Shown here: positions 17,837 to 25,917 of the stretch, piece by piece
Numbering within the stretch: position 1 is the first letter of the stretch
Layout of the letters: each line of letters begins with the position of its first letter
Origin: Eubacteriales bacterium
GTDB taxonomy: Bacteria > Bacillota > Clostridia > Lachnospirales > Lachnospiraceae
Length of the DNA: 49,000 nt
NCBI GenBank assembly: GCA_030536755.1
Contig: JAUNPJ010000020.1
Span: forward strand, 1 to 49,000
Reading direction: 5' to 3'
Position numbers and translations under genes: made by a program
The notes under the pieces: model-generated
What the model was told of the DNA's origin: nothing
Database searches by the model: none
Seen by the model: the letters and a program-made list of their open reading frames with translations, nothing else

Positions 17837-18592
17837 TTAAAAATTCATATCCAGCTCAATCGGACAATGATCCGAGCCCATGATCTGAGCGTGGATCACA
17901 TGATCCTGAAGATATTTTTCCAGACTACTGGAAATACAAAAATAGTCAATTCTCCATCCTGCATTGTTCTGCCGCGCACGAAAACGATAAGACCACCAGG
18001 TATAGGCGCCCTCTAAATCCGGATACAAATAACGGAACGTATCGATAAATCCATGATCCAGAACCTTCTGGAAACACGCTCTTTCCTCATCACTGAAGCC
18101 TGGATTCTGATGGTTGTTCTGTGGATTTTTCAGGTCGATCTCCGAAAAAGCCACATTCAGATCTCCACAGAAAATCACAGGTTTTTTCTTCTCCAGTTCC
18201 TTGAGATATGCAAGAAAATCTTTTTCCCACTGCATGCGATAAGGCAGACGTGCAAGCTCAGTCTGTGCATTCGGTGTATAGACCGTCACCAGATAAAACG
18301 CTTCGTACTCACAGGTGATCACCCGGCCTTCCTTGTCATGTTCCTCTATTCCAATGCCATAGGATACGGACAGCGGTTCCTGCTTTGTAAACACGGCTGT
18401 TCCGGAATATCCCTTTCTTCTTGCATAATTCCAATACTGGTGATACCCCGGCAATTCCAGCTTCACCTGTCCCTCCTGGCATTTGCTTTCCTGTATACAG
18501 AAAATATCTGCATCTGCTTCTTTAAAAAAGTCTTCAAAGCCTTTTTTGATACAGGCCCGAATACCATTTACGTTCCATGAGACCAGCTTCAT
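17837..18592 (-). CDS. exoA: Exodeoxyribonuclease III (AP endonuclease)
   Basis: A 251-aa Mg-dependent nuclease of the ExoIII/APE family, acting on abasic sites in base-excision repair. The metal and catalytic residues are visible: NVNG near residue 7-10, QESK with Glu34, the Tyr-containing VTVYTPNAQ stretch near 103-111, GDLNVAFSEIDL (about 143-154), and GSDHCPIELD at the C-terminus. Full length. It follows the ClC gene by 31 nt and precedes the GH13-like gene by 37 nt on the same strand, an association without an obvious functional link. Confidence 0.95.
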   Translation of the reverse strand: MKLVSWNVNGIRACIKKGFEDFFKEADADIFCIQESKCQEGQVKLELPGYHQYWNYARRKGYSGTAVFTKQEPLSVSYGIGIEEHDKEGRVITCEYEAFYLVTVYTPNAQTELARLPYRMQWEKDFLAYLKELEKKKPVIFCGDLNVAFSEIDLKNPQNNHQNPGFSDEERACFQKVLDHGFIDTFRYLYPDLEGAYTWWSYRFRARQNNAGWRIDYFCISSSLEKYLQDHVIHAQIMGSDHCPIELDMNF

Positions 18593-18623
18593 ACGTTCCT
18601 CCTAAACTGTTATTTATTATACC

Positions 18624-20189
18624 TTATTTTGATTCAGAACACAATTTATTCATTAAATCATTTACATAAGCCTGATTCTTTTCATCTGTCATGATCACCA
18701 GCATATCGCTGGCCTCCATCTTTGTGCCTCCCTTTGGCAGAAGCTCTGTCGTTCCCCTCTGGACAGCCACGATCAGGCAGTGTTTTGGCCATCCGATGTC
18801 ACTGATTTTTTTGTTTTCCAAAACAGAGCCATGCATGATCACAAACTCCTGCAGCACCCGCTCCCCGCGCATTGTTTCAGACGGTGCTTCTCTTCCTTCC
18901 AGAAGACGTTCCAGAAGGCTTTCATAAATCGGAGCAGAATGCAGAAGATTTGCCACCACATAAGCCACGATTGAAACGAGAGACAGCGACAGCATTGATC
19001 TGAGAGACCCCGTCATCTCAAAAATCAACAAAATCCCCGTCAGCGGAGCACGCACAATCGCAGAGAAAAAGCCTGCCATGGACAGACACACCACATTGTC
19101 AATATATCCGGGATCCCATCCAAGATATTGCACACCAATCGTACCATAAGAAGCACCGATCAGACTTCCCAGCACCAGCAGCGGAAAGAAAATTCCGCCT
19201 GGCGCCCCGGACCCGAAGCTGATTGCCGAAAACAGAAATTTTACGGCAAGGATCAGAAGCAGGGAACGCAAAATCCATTCACTATCTGCCGCATTTTCCA
19301 CAATCGCATGACCGCTTCCGAGTACGACGGGATATACAAAACCAAGAACACCGGCAAGCAGAAACGGAATCAGAAGTTTTCCTGTTCTGTTTAAAAATTT
19401 TGCTTTTTTAAATAAAGACTGTACAAATAATGTAAAACAATTGTAGAACGCGCCCGCAAATCCAAGCAAAACACCGAGCAGTATAATAATCCAGTAATCA
19501 TCCTGTTTGATAAAGCTTCCCATCTGAAACTGGAATACCGGCTGAAGTCCCAGAATATGGGACGATATGTAATCCGCTGCCAGCGAAGATGCCATGGCAG
19601 AAACCAGAACCGAGGACGAAAAGTTCTTATGAACTTCCTCCAGCGAAAACATAATACCTGCCAGCGGAGCGTGAAAAGCAGCCGCCAGACCGGCGCTTGC
19701 ACCGCAGGTAAGCAAAATTTTTTCTTCACTCTTGTCACATTTGAGTGCTTTGGAAACACCTTTTCCCGTCATGGAACCAAGCTGGATCGACGGACCTTCT
19801 CTTCCAAGAGACAGACCGGCAAGCAGCGACAGAAAGCCTCCCAGAAATTTAGCCGGAAGCACTTTCCACCAGGTCTGATCCAGCTTTCCTGTCATCTCTC
19901 CTTCCATCTGCGGAATACCGCTTCCCGAAATCATCGGTTCCCAGTCCAGCAGTTTTCCCACAACAAAAGCCAAAAGAATCAGAATTCCAAACCATCCTGC
20001 CATACGCAGAGGGTTTCCGCTGCAGTAATTCAAAATCATGTTCAGCCAGTCACCCGCATAGGTCAGAGCGATGCGGTAAGCCAGCACGACAAGGCCGCTG
20101 ACAATGCCCACAAGAAAACCCTTTCCTACCAGATTGACCTGATAAAGACTTTTTCTTCGCCCAATCATATGGGCTGTATCCTTTTTCAC
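18624..20189 (-). CDS. ClC family chloride channel/transporter with C-terminal TrkA-C domain
   Basis: A 521-aa ClC protein, moving Cl- (usually in exchange for H+) across the cytoplasmic membrane. The selectivity-filter motifs are intact: GSGIPQ, GREGPSIQLG (with the gating Glu) and GSGAPGGIFFPLLVLGS. After the membrane part, residues from about 440 form a soluble RCK_C/TrkA-C domain (KKISDIGWPKHCLIVAVQRG), common in regulated transporters. The start is GTG at 20187-20189 with GGAGG 7 nt upstream; a longer frame with other starts lacks an SD. It heads an operon with exoA, and the structured element copy B forms its leader. Confidence 0.9.
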   Translation of the reverse strand: MKKDTAHMIGRRKSLYQVNLVGKGFLVGIVSGLVVLAYRIALTYAGDWLNMILNYCSGNPLRMAGWFGILILLAFVVGKLLDWEPMISGSGIPQMEGEMTGKLDQTWWKVLPAKFLGGFLSLLAGLSLGREGPSIQLGSMTGKGVSKALKCDKSEEKILLTCGASAGLAAAFHAPLAGIMFSLEEVHKNFSSSVLVSAMASSLAADYISSHILGLQPVFQFQMGSFIKQDDYWIIILLGVLLGFAGAFYNCFTLFVQSLFKKAKFLNRTGKLLIPFLLAGVLGFVYPVVLGSGHAIVENAADSEWILRSLLLILAVKFLFSAISFGSGAPGGIFFPLLVLGSLIGASYGTIGVQYLGWDPGYIDNVVCLSMAGFFSAIVRAPLTGILLIFEMTGSLRSMLSLSLVSIVAYVVANLLHSAPIYESLLERLLEGREAPSETMRGERVLQEFVIMHGSVLENKKISDIGWPKHCLIVAVQRGTTELLPKGGTKMEASDMLVIMTDEKNQAYVNDLMNKLCSESK

Positions 20190-20213
20190 AATAACTCCTC
20201 CCTCAACTATTTT

Positions 20214-20356
20214 GTTACTGTTCACTCCGTTCACAGTAACTTAGCCAAAATTCATTCCAGATTGCCTTCGGCAATGGAATTTTGGCTTGTATGTCTCGGG
20301 ATTTTGGCATATTCATGCCAAAACACCTCGCGGGATAGTGCCGTGTGAACAGTAAC
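20214..20356 (-). repeat. Structured 143-nt element, copy B (ClC leader)
   Basis: Same length and plan as copy A: perfect 12-nt inverted ends (GTTACTGTTCAC at 20214-20225 and GTGAACAGTAAC at 20345-20356), a terminal 27-nt hairpin (20214-20240), a central hairpin (20243-20287; AGCCAAAATTC stem with ATTGCC/GGCAAT inner stem) and a third hairpin TTTTGGCAT/ATGCCAAAA. All stems differ from copy A in both arms while linkers are unchanged. On the minus strand it begins about 10 nt after the predicted transcription start and ends 9 nt before the SD of the ClC gene. Confidence 0.85.
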
Positions 20357-20372
20357 ACTATTTTCTTTTTTT

Positions 20373-20401
20373 ATTATACACTCCCCTTCATTTCCTTGCA
20401 A
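20373..20401 (-). promoter_or_regulatory. Promoter of the ClC operon
   Basis: TTGCAA (20396-20401) and a perfect TATAAT (20373-20378) are 17 nt apart on the minus strand, with TG just before the -10 box. Transcription should start near 20366, about 10 nt upstream of element B. Confidence 0.75.
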
Positions 20402-20462
20402 TCGTTTGAAGTATCTGTTAAAGTATTCTTTATAAGAGAATACAAAAAAGTGAGGAATTAAC

Positions 20463-20843
20463 ATGAGTGAAGAAAAAGTAAATGCAGGATGTGCGCCAAG
20501 TGACTGCGCACACTGTTCAAGCAACTGCAGTTCCAACCCGAACTACAACCAGTCTCATAACACCATCACTCTGACTCTGGATGACGATACAGAATTAACC
20601 TGTGCCATCCTGACCGTTTTTCCGGTTGAGTCCAAAGAGTATATCGCTCTTCTTCCACTGGATGAAAACGGCAAAAACGAGAGCGGTGACGTGTACATCT
20701 ATGCATTCTCCAGAACAGAAAACGGAGATCCCATGCTGGAAAACATCGAGGATGATGAAGAATATGCAAAAGTGGCAGAAGCCTTTGACACCATTCTGAT
20801 GAACGCAAAAAAAGCAGAAGAGGCCGGTGCCCCTCTGGAATAA
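20463..20843 (+). CDS. DUF1292 family protein with Cys-rich N-terminus
   Basis: A 126-aa acidic protein of the DUF1292 family, found beside Holliday-junction resolvase genes in many Firmicutes but of unknown function. The conserved core (about 35-110) runs ITLTLDDDTELTCAILTVFP then EYIALLPLDENG and VYIYAF. The N-terminus holds a Cys cluster (Cys10, 15, 18, 22 in GCAPSDCAHCSSNCSS) that could bind metal or Fe-S; this is inference. It is monocistronic, flanked by the ClC promoter region and a bidirectional terminator, with SD GTGAGG upstream of the ATG. Confidence 0.8.
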   Translation: MSEEKVNAGCAPSDCAHCSSNCSSNPNYNQSHNTITLTLDDDTELTCAILTVFPVESKEYIALLPLDENGKNESGDVYIYAFSRTENGDPMLENIEDDEEYAKVAEAFDTILMNAKKAEEAGAPLE

Positions 20844-20848
20844 CCTGC

Positions 20849-20894
20849 AAAAAAGACCACTTCGCAGCCAGTCAGGCTGTCGAGTGGTCTTTTT
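20849..20894. terminator. Bidirectional intrinsic terminator
   Basis: AAAAAAGACCAC (20849-20860) pairs with GTGGTCTTTTT (20884-20894) around a CAGCC/GGCTG inner stem. It separates the convergent DUF1292 and fabV genes. Confidence 0.9.
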
Positions 20895-20897
20895 GTT

Positions 20898-22052
20898 TTA
20901 TACCTCTACATCGAGAGAATAGTCGATATTGTCAAAATGGAAACCAAACATATGATAGAAATCTTCCCAGTAACCTTCGATATCGGTCAGTTCTTTTACG
21001 TTTTCGGTGCTGACTTTTTCCCAGATTTTCATCACTTCGTTCTGTACCTTTTCGTCCAGTTCCCAGTCATCCATACGAATCTTGTACTCGTCATCTGTAC
21101 AGACTTCCGGCACAAACAGCTTTGTGTGGAAGAGACGGCTGATCTGCTGGATACATCCCTCATGTGTTCCCTGCTCTTTCATTACTTTATATAAAGCTGC
21201 AAAATACAGCGGCACGATCGGAATCGCTGCACTCGCCTGTGTGACAAGCGCCTTGTTTACAGAAATATATGCTTGCACGCCTTCAAACTCCCGGTTAATC
21301 TCCACGGCTGTCTTATGAAGGTGTTTTTTCGCCTGTCCGATTGTTCCGTCAAAGTAGATCGGATACGTCAGCTTCGGTCCGATATAGGAATAAGCAATCG
21401 TGATTGCGCCATCAGCCAGAACGCCTGCCTGTTTCAGCGCTGCGATCCAGTCTTTCCAGTCTTCACCGCCCATTACCTTAATGGTTGCTTCCAATTCTGC
21501 TTCTGTTGCCGGCTCAATCGTTTTTTCTGCGACCTCATTCTTGCGAAGATCCAGACTCTTGTTTGTAAAGGTCTCTCCCGTTGTTTTCAAAACAGAATTG
21601 TAAACGGTTCCGTCTGCCGTTGTTCTTCTCGGCGCAGCAAGACTGTAGATCACCAGATCAACCTGTCCCAGGTCTTCACGGATGACATCAATCACCTGCT
21701 CCTTGATCTCAGCAGAAAATGCATCTCCATTGATGGACTTTGCGTAAAGTCCTTCTTCCTGCGCAAATTTCTCAAAAGCTTTTGTGTTATACCAGCCCGG
21801 TGTGGCCGTTCTCTTTCCTGCCGCCTCACGTTCAAACATCACACCCAGCGTATCTGCTTTGCAGCCAAATGCAGCTGTGATCCTGGATGCCAGTCCATAT
21901 CCTGTGGATGAGCCGATCACCAGTACTTTCTTCGGTCCGTCTATGGTTCCCTGTTCTTCTACATATTTTATCTGCCTTCTTACGTTTTCCTCGCAGCCTG
22001 TCGGATGCGCTGTTGTACAAATATACTCTCTTACTTTTGGTTCTACGATCAT
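20898..22052 (-). CDS. fabV: Enoyl-ACP/trans-2-enoyl-CoA reductase FabV/Ter
   Basis: An NAD(P)H-dependent reductase of 384 aa that reduces the trans-2 double bond of enoyl-ACP (fatty-acid synthesis) or enoyl-CoA. The Rossmann motif VLVIGSSTGYGLASR is near residues 43-57 and the FabV-type active site Y-x8-K is present (YFDGTIGQAK). A GTG at 22064 is in frame, but it lies over the GGAGG SD that serves the ATG at 22050-22052, so I choose the latter. Monocistronic: a terminator lies downstream and a FabT-like palindrome lies in the promoter. FabV and Ter cannot be told apart from sequence alone. Confidence 0.92.
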   Translation of the reverse strand: MIVEPKVREYICTTAHPTGCEENVRRQIKYVEEQGTIDGPKKVLVIGSSTGYGLASRITAAFGCKADTLGVMFEREAAGKRTATPGWYNTKAFEKFAQEEGLYAKSINGDAFSAEIKEQVIDVIREDLGQVDLVIYSLAAPRRTTADGTVYNSVLKTTGETFTNKSLDLRKNEVAEKTIEPATEAELEATIKVMGGEDWKDWIAALKQAGVLADGAITIAYSYIGPKLTYPIYFDGTIGQAKKHLHKTAVEINREFEGVQAYISVNKALVTQASAAIPIVPLYFAALYKVMKEQGTHEGCIQQISRLFHTKLFVPEVCTDDEYKIRMDDWELDEKVQNEVMKIWEKVSTENVKELTDIEGYWEDFYHMFGFHFDNIDYSLDVEV

Positions 22053-22093
22053 ACTAACCTCCACTACGCAATGTAGTATTGAAAACTATATAT

Positions 22094-22106
22094 TTTGATT
22101 GTCAAA
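22094..22106. promoter_or_regulatory. FabT-like operator overlapping the fabV -35 region
   Basis: TTTGATTGTCAAA is an interrupted palindrome that closely matches the TTTGATTATCAAA-type box bound by the MarR-family fatty-acid regulator FabT in other Firmicutes. On the minus strand it contains TTGACA (22100-22105), a perfect -35 box; the matching -10 is weak. A repressor here would block fabV. Confidence 0.55.
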
Positions 22107-22178
22107 CTATTCTATCATAAAACTATTTTGGATGCAAGATAAAAAAATAGTCACGTGATATTTTCCTCGCATGTATGC

Positions 22179-22218
22179 AAAAAAATACCGCCGATCACAT
22201 TTCATGACCAGACGGTAT
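22179..22218 (-). terminator. Terminator after dut
   Basis: On the minus strand ATACCGTC (22211-22218) pairs with GGCGGTAT (22185-22192), followed by a run of T residues (22179-22185). It lies just after the dut stop and closes the rimP-to-dut gene run. Confidence 0.7.
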
Positions 22219-22228
22219 CGAATATCCT

Positions 22229-22741
22229 TTATTTTGTTGTGCTTCCAAATCCGCCATTTCGGATTTCTGTCACTTCATCGTCTACGGTAATGCCATACTC
22301 GACAAAGATGCCCTGCATAAAGCCGTCGCCCAGCTCCAGGCGCATCACTTTCTCCTCATTGGAATCATTCGTGATCTTGGCAAAAATATGGCCTTCGTTA
22401 TCGGAATGGAAATAATCGCTGTCGATGATTCCCACGGTATTATTCAGCTGCAGACGATATTTGAAGCCCAGACCGCTTCTCGGATAAAGCTTCAATACCC
22501 AGTCATCCTGCATTTCCACGCGGATTCCGGTAGGAATCTTGATGGTTTCTCCCGGTTCGAGAGAAAACGTCAGCGGTGCAAAAAAATCATAACCGGCAGA
22601 ACCTTTTGTTGCACGTTTTGGAAGCTCAATATTCTCATAGATTTTCTGCAATTCCTTCTCATTTTCCGGACCAAATGCATCAGTCCATCCCTCTTTGAAC
22701 TGCTGGTAACTTACTTTATGAAATTTTGCGATTCTCTTCAT
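22229..22741 (-). CDS. dut: dUTPase-family nucleotide hydrolase
   Basis: A 170-aa trimeric-type dUTPase, hydrolysing dUTP to dUMP and keeping uracil out of DNA. All five motifs are visible: GSAGYDFFA (47-55), PRSGLG (87-92), NNTVGIIDSDY (100-110), GDGFMQGIFVEY (138-149) and a C-terminal RNGGFGSTTK. It has an N-terminal extension of about 40 residues compared with minimal dUTPases. It follows nrdG by 19 nt, so two nucleotide-metabolism genes end the pnp transcript. Confidence 0.92.
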   Translation of the reverse strand: MKRIAKFHKVSYQQFKEGWTDAFGPENEKELQKIYENIELPKRATKGSAGYDFFAPLTFSLEPGETIKIPTGIRVEMQDDWVLKLYPRSGLGFKYRLQLNNTVGIIDSDYFHSDNEGHIFAKITNDSNEEKVMRLELGDGFMQGIFVEYGITVDDEVTEIRNGGFGSTTK

Positions 22742-22760
22742 CTGTCTGCGCCTCCTTTTC

Positions 22761-23252
22761 TTATTCTGCGTGAAGGACTACTTTGCCTGTCTCCAGGGTT
22801 TTCTGTACATCGATCACTCTCTGGTTGCTGCTGCCCTTCCACTGAAGGGTAATATCCTTCTTATCTGCCTCAAACTCGCCATCCACCAGCACATCGAGAT
22901 AGCGAAGTACTTCTTCCCCTACCAGGCTTTCCCATTTTGCACCTGTGTAAAGCCACTGCGTTTTATCCGGATATTTCTCTCTGATTTCTCTGGCAAGAGC
23001 TGTGATCCCTGTCACATTGTTGGGATGCATGGGATCACCGCCGCTGTAGGTAATGCCTGAGATATATGATTTTTCCAGTTCACGGAAAATCTCCTGGCGT
23101 TCTTCCTCACGAAACGGAAGTCCGCCATTGGGATCCCAGGTCACAGGATTCTGGCATTCTTTGCAGCAATGCGAGCATCCTGCCACCCAGAGGACTACAC
23201 GCAGGCCATCGCCGTTTAACATATCGTCCTTTGTTATATTGTGATATCTCAT
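22761..23252 (-). CDS. nrdG: Anaerobic ribonucleoside-triphosphate reductase activating protein
   Basis: NrdG is a radical-SAM enzyme that installs the glycyl radical on anaerobic ribonucleotide reductase NrdD. The CX3CX2C Fe-S motif is visible in GCSHCCKECQNP (about residues 25-36), followed by TYSGGDPMHP, the SAM-binding glycine motif. At 163 aa it is a normal NrdG. Its partner nrdD is not in the window. The start overlaps the pnp stop by 4 nt, so it is coupled to pnp, an unusual partner. Confidence 0.93.
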   Translation of the reverse strand: MRYHNITKDDMLNGDGLRVVLWVAGCSHCCKECQNPVTWDPNGGLPFREEERQEIFRELEKSYISGITYSGGDPMHPNNVTGITALAREIREKYPDKTQWLYTGAKWESLVGEEVLRYLDVLVDGEFEADKKDITLQWKGSSNQRVIDVQKTLETGKVVLHAE

Positions 23253-25351
23253 GATACTTCCTCAGGAACGTCCTTGATGCTGAAGCTCATACGTCCCATT
23301 TTATCTTTGCCCATGCAGATGACCGTTACTTCATCTCCAAGGGATAATACATCTTCTACCTTGTCAATTCTTCTCTTTGCGATTTTGGAAATGTGAACCA
23401 TTCCCTCTTTGCCCGGTGCAAATTCCACAAACGCACCAAATTCTTTGATGCTTACGACTTTACCGGTAAAGATCTGGCCTTCCTCAAAATCGCTGGCGAT
23501 GATACGGATCATCTCGCATGCCTCATCCATCTTTTCAGCGTCTGTTCCGCATACCGATACCGCACCGTCATCTGTGATATCAATCTTCACACCAGTGCGC
23601 TCGATGATCGCATTGATGGTCTTTCCGCGCTGTCCAACCACATCACCGATCTTCTGAGGATCAATGGACATCTGTACAATCTTCGGTGCATATTTGCCTA
23701 CCTCAGCGCGAGGTGCATCGATGGCTTTCTCCATGACTTCTGTAAGGATATACTCTCTTGCCTCTTTCGTTCTGGCAATGGCTTCCTCTACGATCGGTCT
23801 TGTCAGACCATGAATCTTAATATCCATCTGAATTGCAGTGATACCGTCATGTGTACCGGCAACCTTAAAGTCCATATCTCCGAAGAAGTCTTCCAGGCCC
23901 TGGATATCCGTCAGTACGATGTAGTCATCGTCTGTCTCGCCTGTCACCAGACCTGCAGAAATTCCGGCAACCGGTTTTCTGATCGGCACACCTGCTGCCA
24001 TCAGAGACATGGAAGATGCACAGATACTTGCCTGAGAAGTAGAACCGTTGGACTCAAACGTCTCAGATACGGTACGGATCGCATATGGGAATTCCTCAAC
24101 AGTCGGAAGTACCGGAACCAGCGCACGCTCAGCCAGTGCTCCATGTCCGATCTCACGACGTCCCGGTCCTCTGGATGGTTTTGTCTCACCGACAGAGTAG
24201 GACGGGAAGTTGTAGTGGTGCATATATCTCTTATTTGTCTCAAATTCATCCAGACCATCGATTCTCTGTGCGTCAGCCAGCGGAGCCAGTGTCGTAACGG
24301 TACAGATCTGTGTCTGTCCGCGTGTAAACATTGCAGAACCGTGCACTCTCGGAATCAGATCCACTTCTGCTGCCAGCGGACGAATCTCTGTGATTGCTCT
24401 TCCATCTGGACGTTTGTGATCTTTGAGGATCATTTTGCGGACCGTCTTCTTCTGGTACTGGTATACAGCCTCTCCCAGAACAGCCAGCCACTCTTCCTTC
24501 TCAGCAAATGCTTCTTCCAGTTTCTCTGTGATCTGACGGATGTTTTCTTCTCTCTTCTGTTTCTCATCTGTGAAAACAGCTACTTCCATCTCTTCCGGAG
24601 GAACGATCTCTTTGATTGCTGCAAACAGTTCTTCCGGAACGGCACAGCTTTCGTATGCATGTTTTGGTTTGCCGCACTCAGCTACGATTTTCTCAATGAA
24701 TGCAATGATTTCCTGATTGACTTCGTGTGCCTTATAAATTGCCTCGATCATCACATCTTCTTTTACTTCATTCGCACCAGCCTCGATCATAATAACCTTT
24801 TCTTTGGTGGAAGCCACCGTAAGCTGAAGATCGGAGATCTCTTTCATAGCCAGAGACGGGTTGATGATAAACTCTCCGTTCACCATACCTATCTGTGTCG
24901 TTGCACAAGGTCCGTCAAACGGGATATCGGAAATACAGGTCGTGATGGATGCACCCAGCATAGCCGGAATCTCAGGGTTGCACTCCGGATCTACGGACAT
25001 AACCATATTATTTAAAGTTACATCGTTGCGGTAATCCTTCGGAAACAGCGGTCTCATCGGGCGGTCAATGACACGGCTGGTCAGGATTGCATGCTCGCTC
25101 GCCTTACCCTCACGTTTGTTGAAGCCTCCCGGAATTTTGCCGACTGCATACATTTTCTCTTCATATTCCACGCTCAGAGGGAAGAAATCAATTCCTTCTC
25201 TCGGCTTATCAGAAGCAGTTGCAGTGGATAAAACCGTCGTGTCGCCATAATGCATCAGAGCAGCACCATTTGCCTGTTTTGCCACACGGCCGATATCTAC
25301 AGTCAGGGTTCTGCCCGCAAGTTCCATAGAATAACTTTTGTACATATTCAT
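23249..25351 (-). CDS. pnp: Polynucleotide phosphorylase
   Basis: PNPase degrades RNA 3' to 5' phosphorolytically and is part of the RNA degradosome. The 700-aa protein contains two RNase PH domains (about 10-230 and 310-545), an all-helical linker, a KH domain (IGDVVGQRGKTINAIIERTG) and an S1 domain at the C-terminus (GQIFTGKVVSIKEFGAFVEF). The ATG at 25349-25351 has AGGAG about 4-5 nt upstream; longer in-frame starts would give a non-family N-terminus. It follows rpsO by 173 nt that contain a strong hairpin, and nrdG overlaps its end. Confidence 0.97.
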   Translation of the reverse strand: MNMYKSYSMELAGRTLTVDIGRVAKQANGAALMHYGDTTVLSTATASDKPREGIDFFPLSVEYEEKMYAVGKIPGGFNKREGKASEHAILTSRVIDRPMRPLFPKDYRNDVTLNNMVMSVDPECNPEIPAMLGASITTCISDIPFDGPCATTQIGMVNGEFIINPSLAMKEISDLQLTVASTKEKVIMIEAGANEVKEDVMIEAIYKAHEVNQEIIAFIEKIVAECGKPKHAYESCAVPEELFAAIKEIVPPEEMEVAVFTDEKQKREENIRQITEKLEEAFAEKEEWLAVLGEAVYQYQKKTVRKMILKDHKRPDGRAITEIRPLAAEVDLIPRVHGSAMFTRGQTQICTVTTLAPLADAQRIDGLDEFETNKRYMHHYNFPSYSVGETKPSRGPGRREIGHGALAERALVPVLPTVEEFPYAIRTVSETFESNGSTSQASICASSMSLMAAGVPIRKPVAGISAGLVTGETDDDYIVLTDIQGLEDFFGDMDFKVAGTHDGITAIQMDIKIHGLTRPIVEEAIARTKEAREYILTEVMEKAIDAPRAEVGKYAPKIVQMSIDPQKIGDVVGQRGKTINAIIERTGVKIDITDDGAVSVCGTDAEKMDEACEMIRIIASDFEEGQIFTGKVVSIKEFGAFVEFAPGKEGMVHISKIAKRRIDKVEDVLSLGDEVTVICMGKDKMGRMSFSIKDVPEEVS

Positions 25352-25470
25352 TTTTCTCCTTTTTCTTAAATATTGCGCGAAAGTCCGAAACAACTGAAAA
25401 AAACATTTTCGGATAAATGCTCTTTTCAGTAGTCTCGGCAAAATCTTTCGCAGATAAACAAATGAAAACA

Positions 25471-25490
25471 GGAGCGGATTCCTCCGCCCC
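25471..25490 (-). terminator. Hairpin between rpsO and pnp
   Basis: On the minus strand a GC-rich stem with a GGAA loop (GCGGA/TCCGC core) is followed by GTTTTCATTTG. It may be a partial terminator or, as in E. coli, an RNase III processing site in the pnp leader. Confidence 0.45.
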
Positions 25491-25524
25491 CGCATTGTGG
25501 ATACCAGTCTTTTCGCCGGACTGA

Positions 25525-25791
25525 TTATTTTCTCAGACCTAATTTCTCGATCAGTGCACGGTATCTGTTAATGTCAGTTTTCTTTAAGTAAGCCAGAAGG
25601 CCTCTTCTCTGACCAACCATTTTCAGAAGACCTCTTCTGGAATGATGATCTTTATGGTTTGTTTTCAGATGCTCTGTCAGCTCCTGAATTCTTGCTGTTA
25701 AAATTGCTACCTGAACCTCTGGTGATCCTGTGTCACCTTCTGTTCTGGCATACTCTTTCATAATTGCTGCTTTCTTTTCTTTTGAAATCAT
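25525..25791 (-). CDS. rpsO: 30S ribosomal protein S15
   Basis: S15 binds 16S rRNA early in 30S assembly. The 88-aa protein is full length, with the conserved segments [14 protein letters not shown] and [19 protein letters not shown]-like stretch (here [18 protein letters not shown], about 45-62). SD AGGAGG upstream of the ATG. It has its own promoter at 25882-25910 right after the ribF stop and is followed by pnp, the classic rpsO-pnp pairing. Confidence 0.98.
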   Translation of the reverse strand: MISKEKKAAIMKEYARTEGDTGSPEVQVAILTARIQELTEHLKTNHKDHHSRRGLLKMVGQRRGLLAYLKKTDINRYRALIEKLGLRK

Positions 25792-25881
25792 TTTATTTTC
25801 CTCCTGAAATTCTATTATCGCCTCACATTAAGAGTTGGTCGGAGTGTCCAGACTCTGAACATGGGCTGCTCACACTTTGAC

Positions 25882-25910
25882 AGTATAACACATGTGATTT
25901 CTGATGTAAA
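25882..25910 (-). promoter_or_regulatory. Promoter of rpsO-pnp
   Basis: TTTACA (25905-25910) and TATACT (25882-25887) are 17 nt apart on the minus strand. The resulting leader of about 85 nt has an AGAGT/ACTCT stem and may carry S15 autoregulation, which is inference. Confidence 0.65.
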
Positions 25911-25917
25911 CTCTTTT

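Noticed and set aside
20205-20380. Fluoride riboswitch (crcB motif) in front of the ClC gene
   Set aside because: The leader is far longer than that motif and lacks its short pseudoknot pattern; the ClC motifs (GSGIPQ, GREGP) are of the chloride type.
23393-25015. A 540-codon open frame on the plus strand opposite pnp, and similar long antisense frames at 37495-38631, 30975-31910 and 32443-33663
   Set aside because: They lie antisense to strongly conserved genes, lack a credible SD, and have Cys/His/Phe-rich or low-complexity composition typical of shadow frames.
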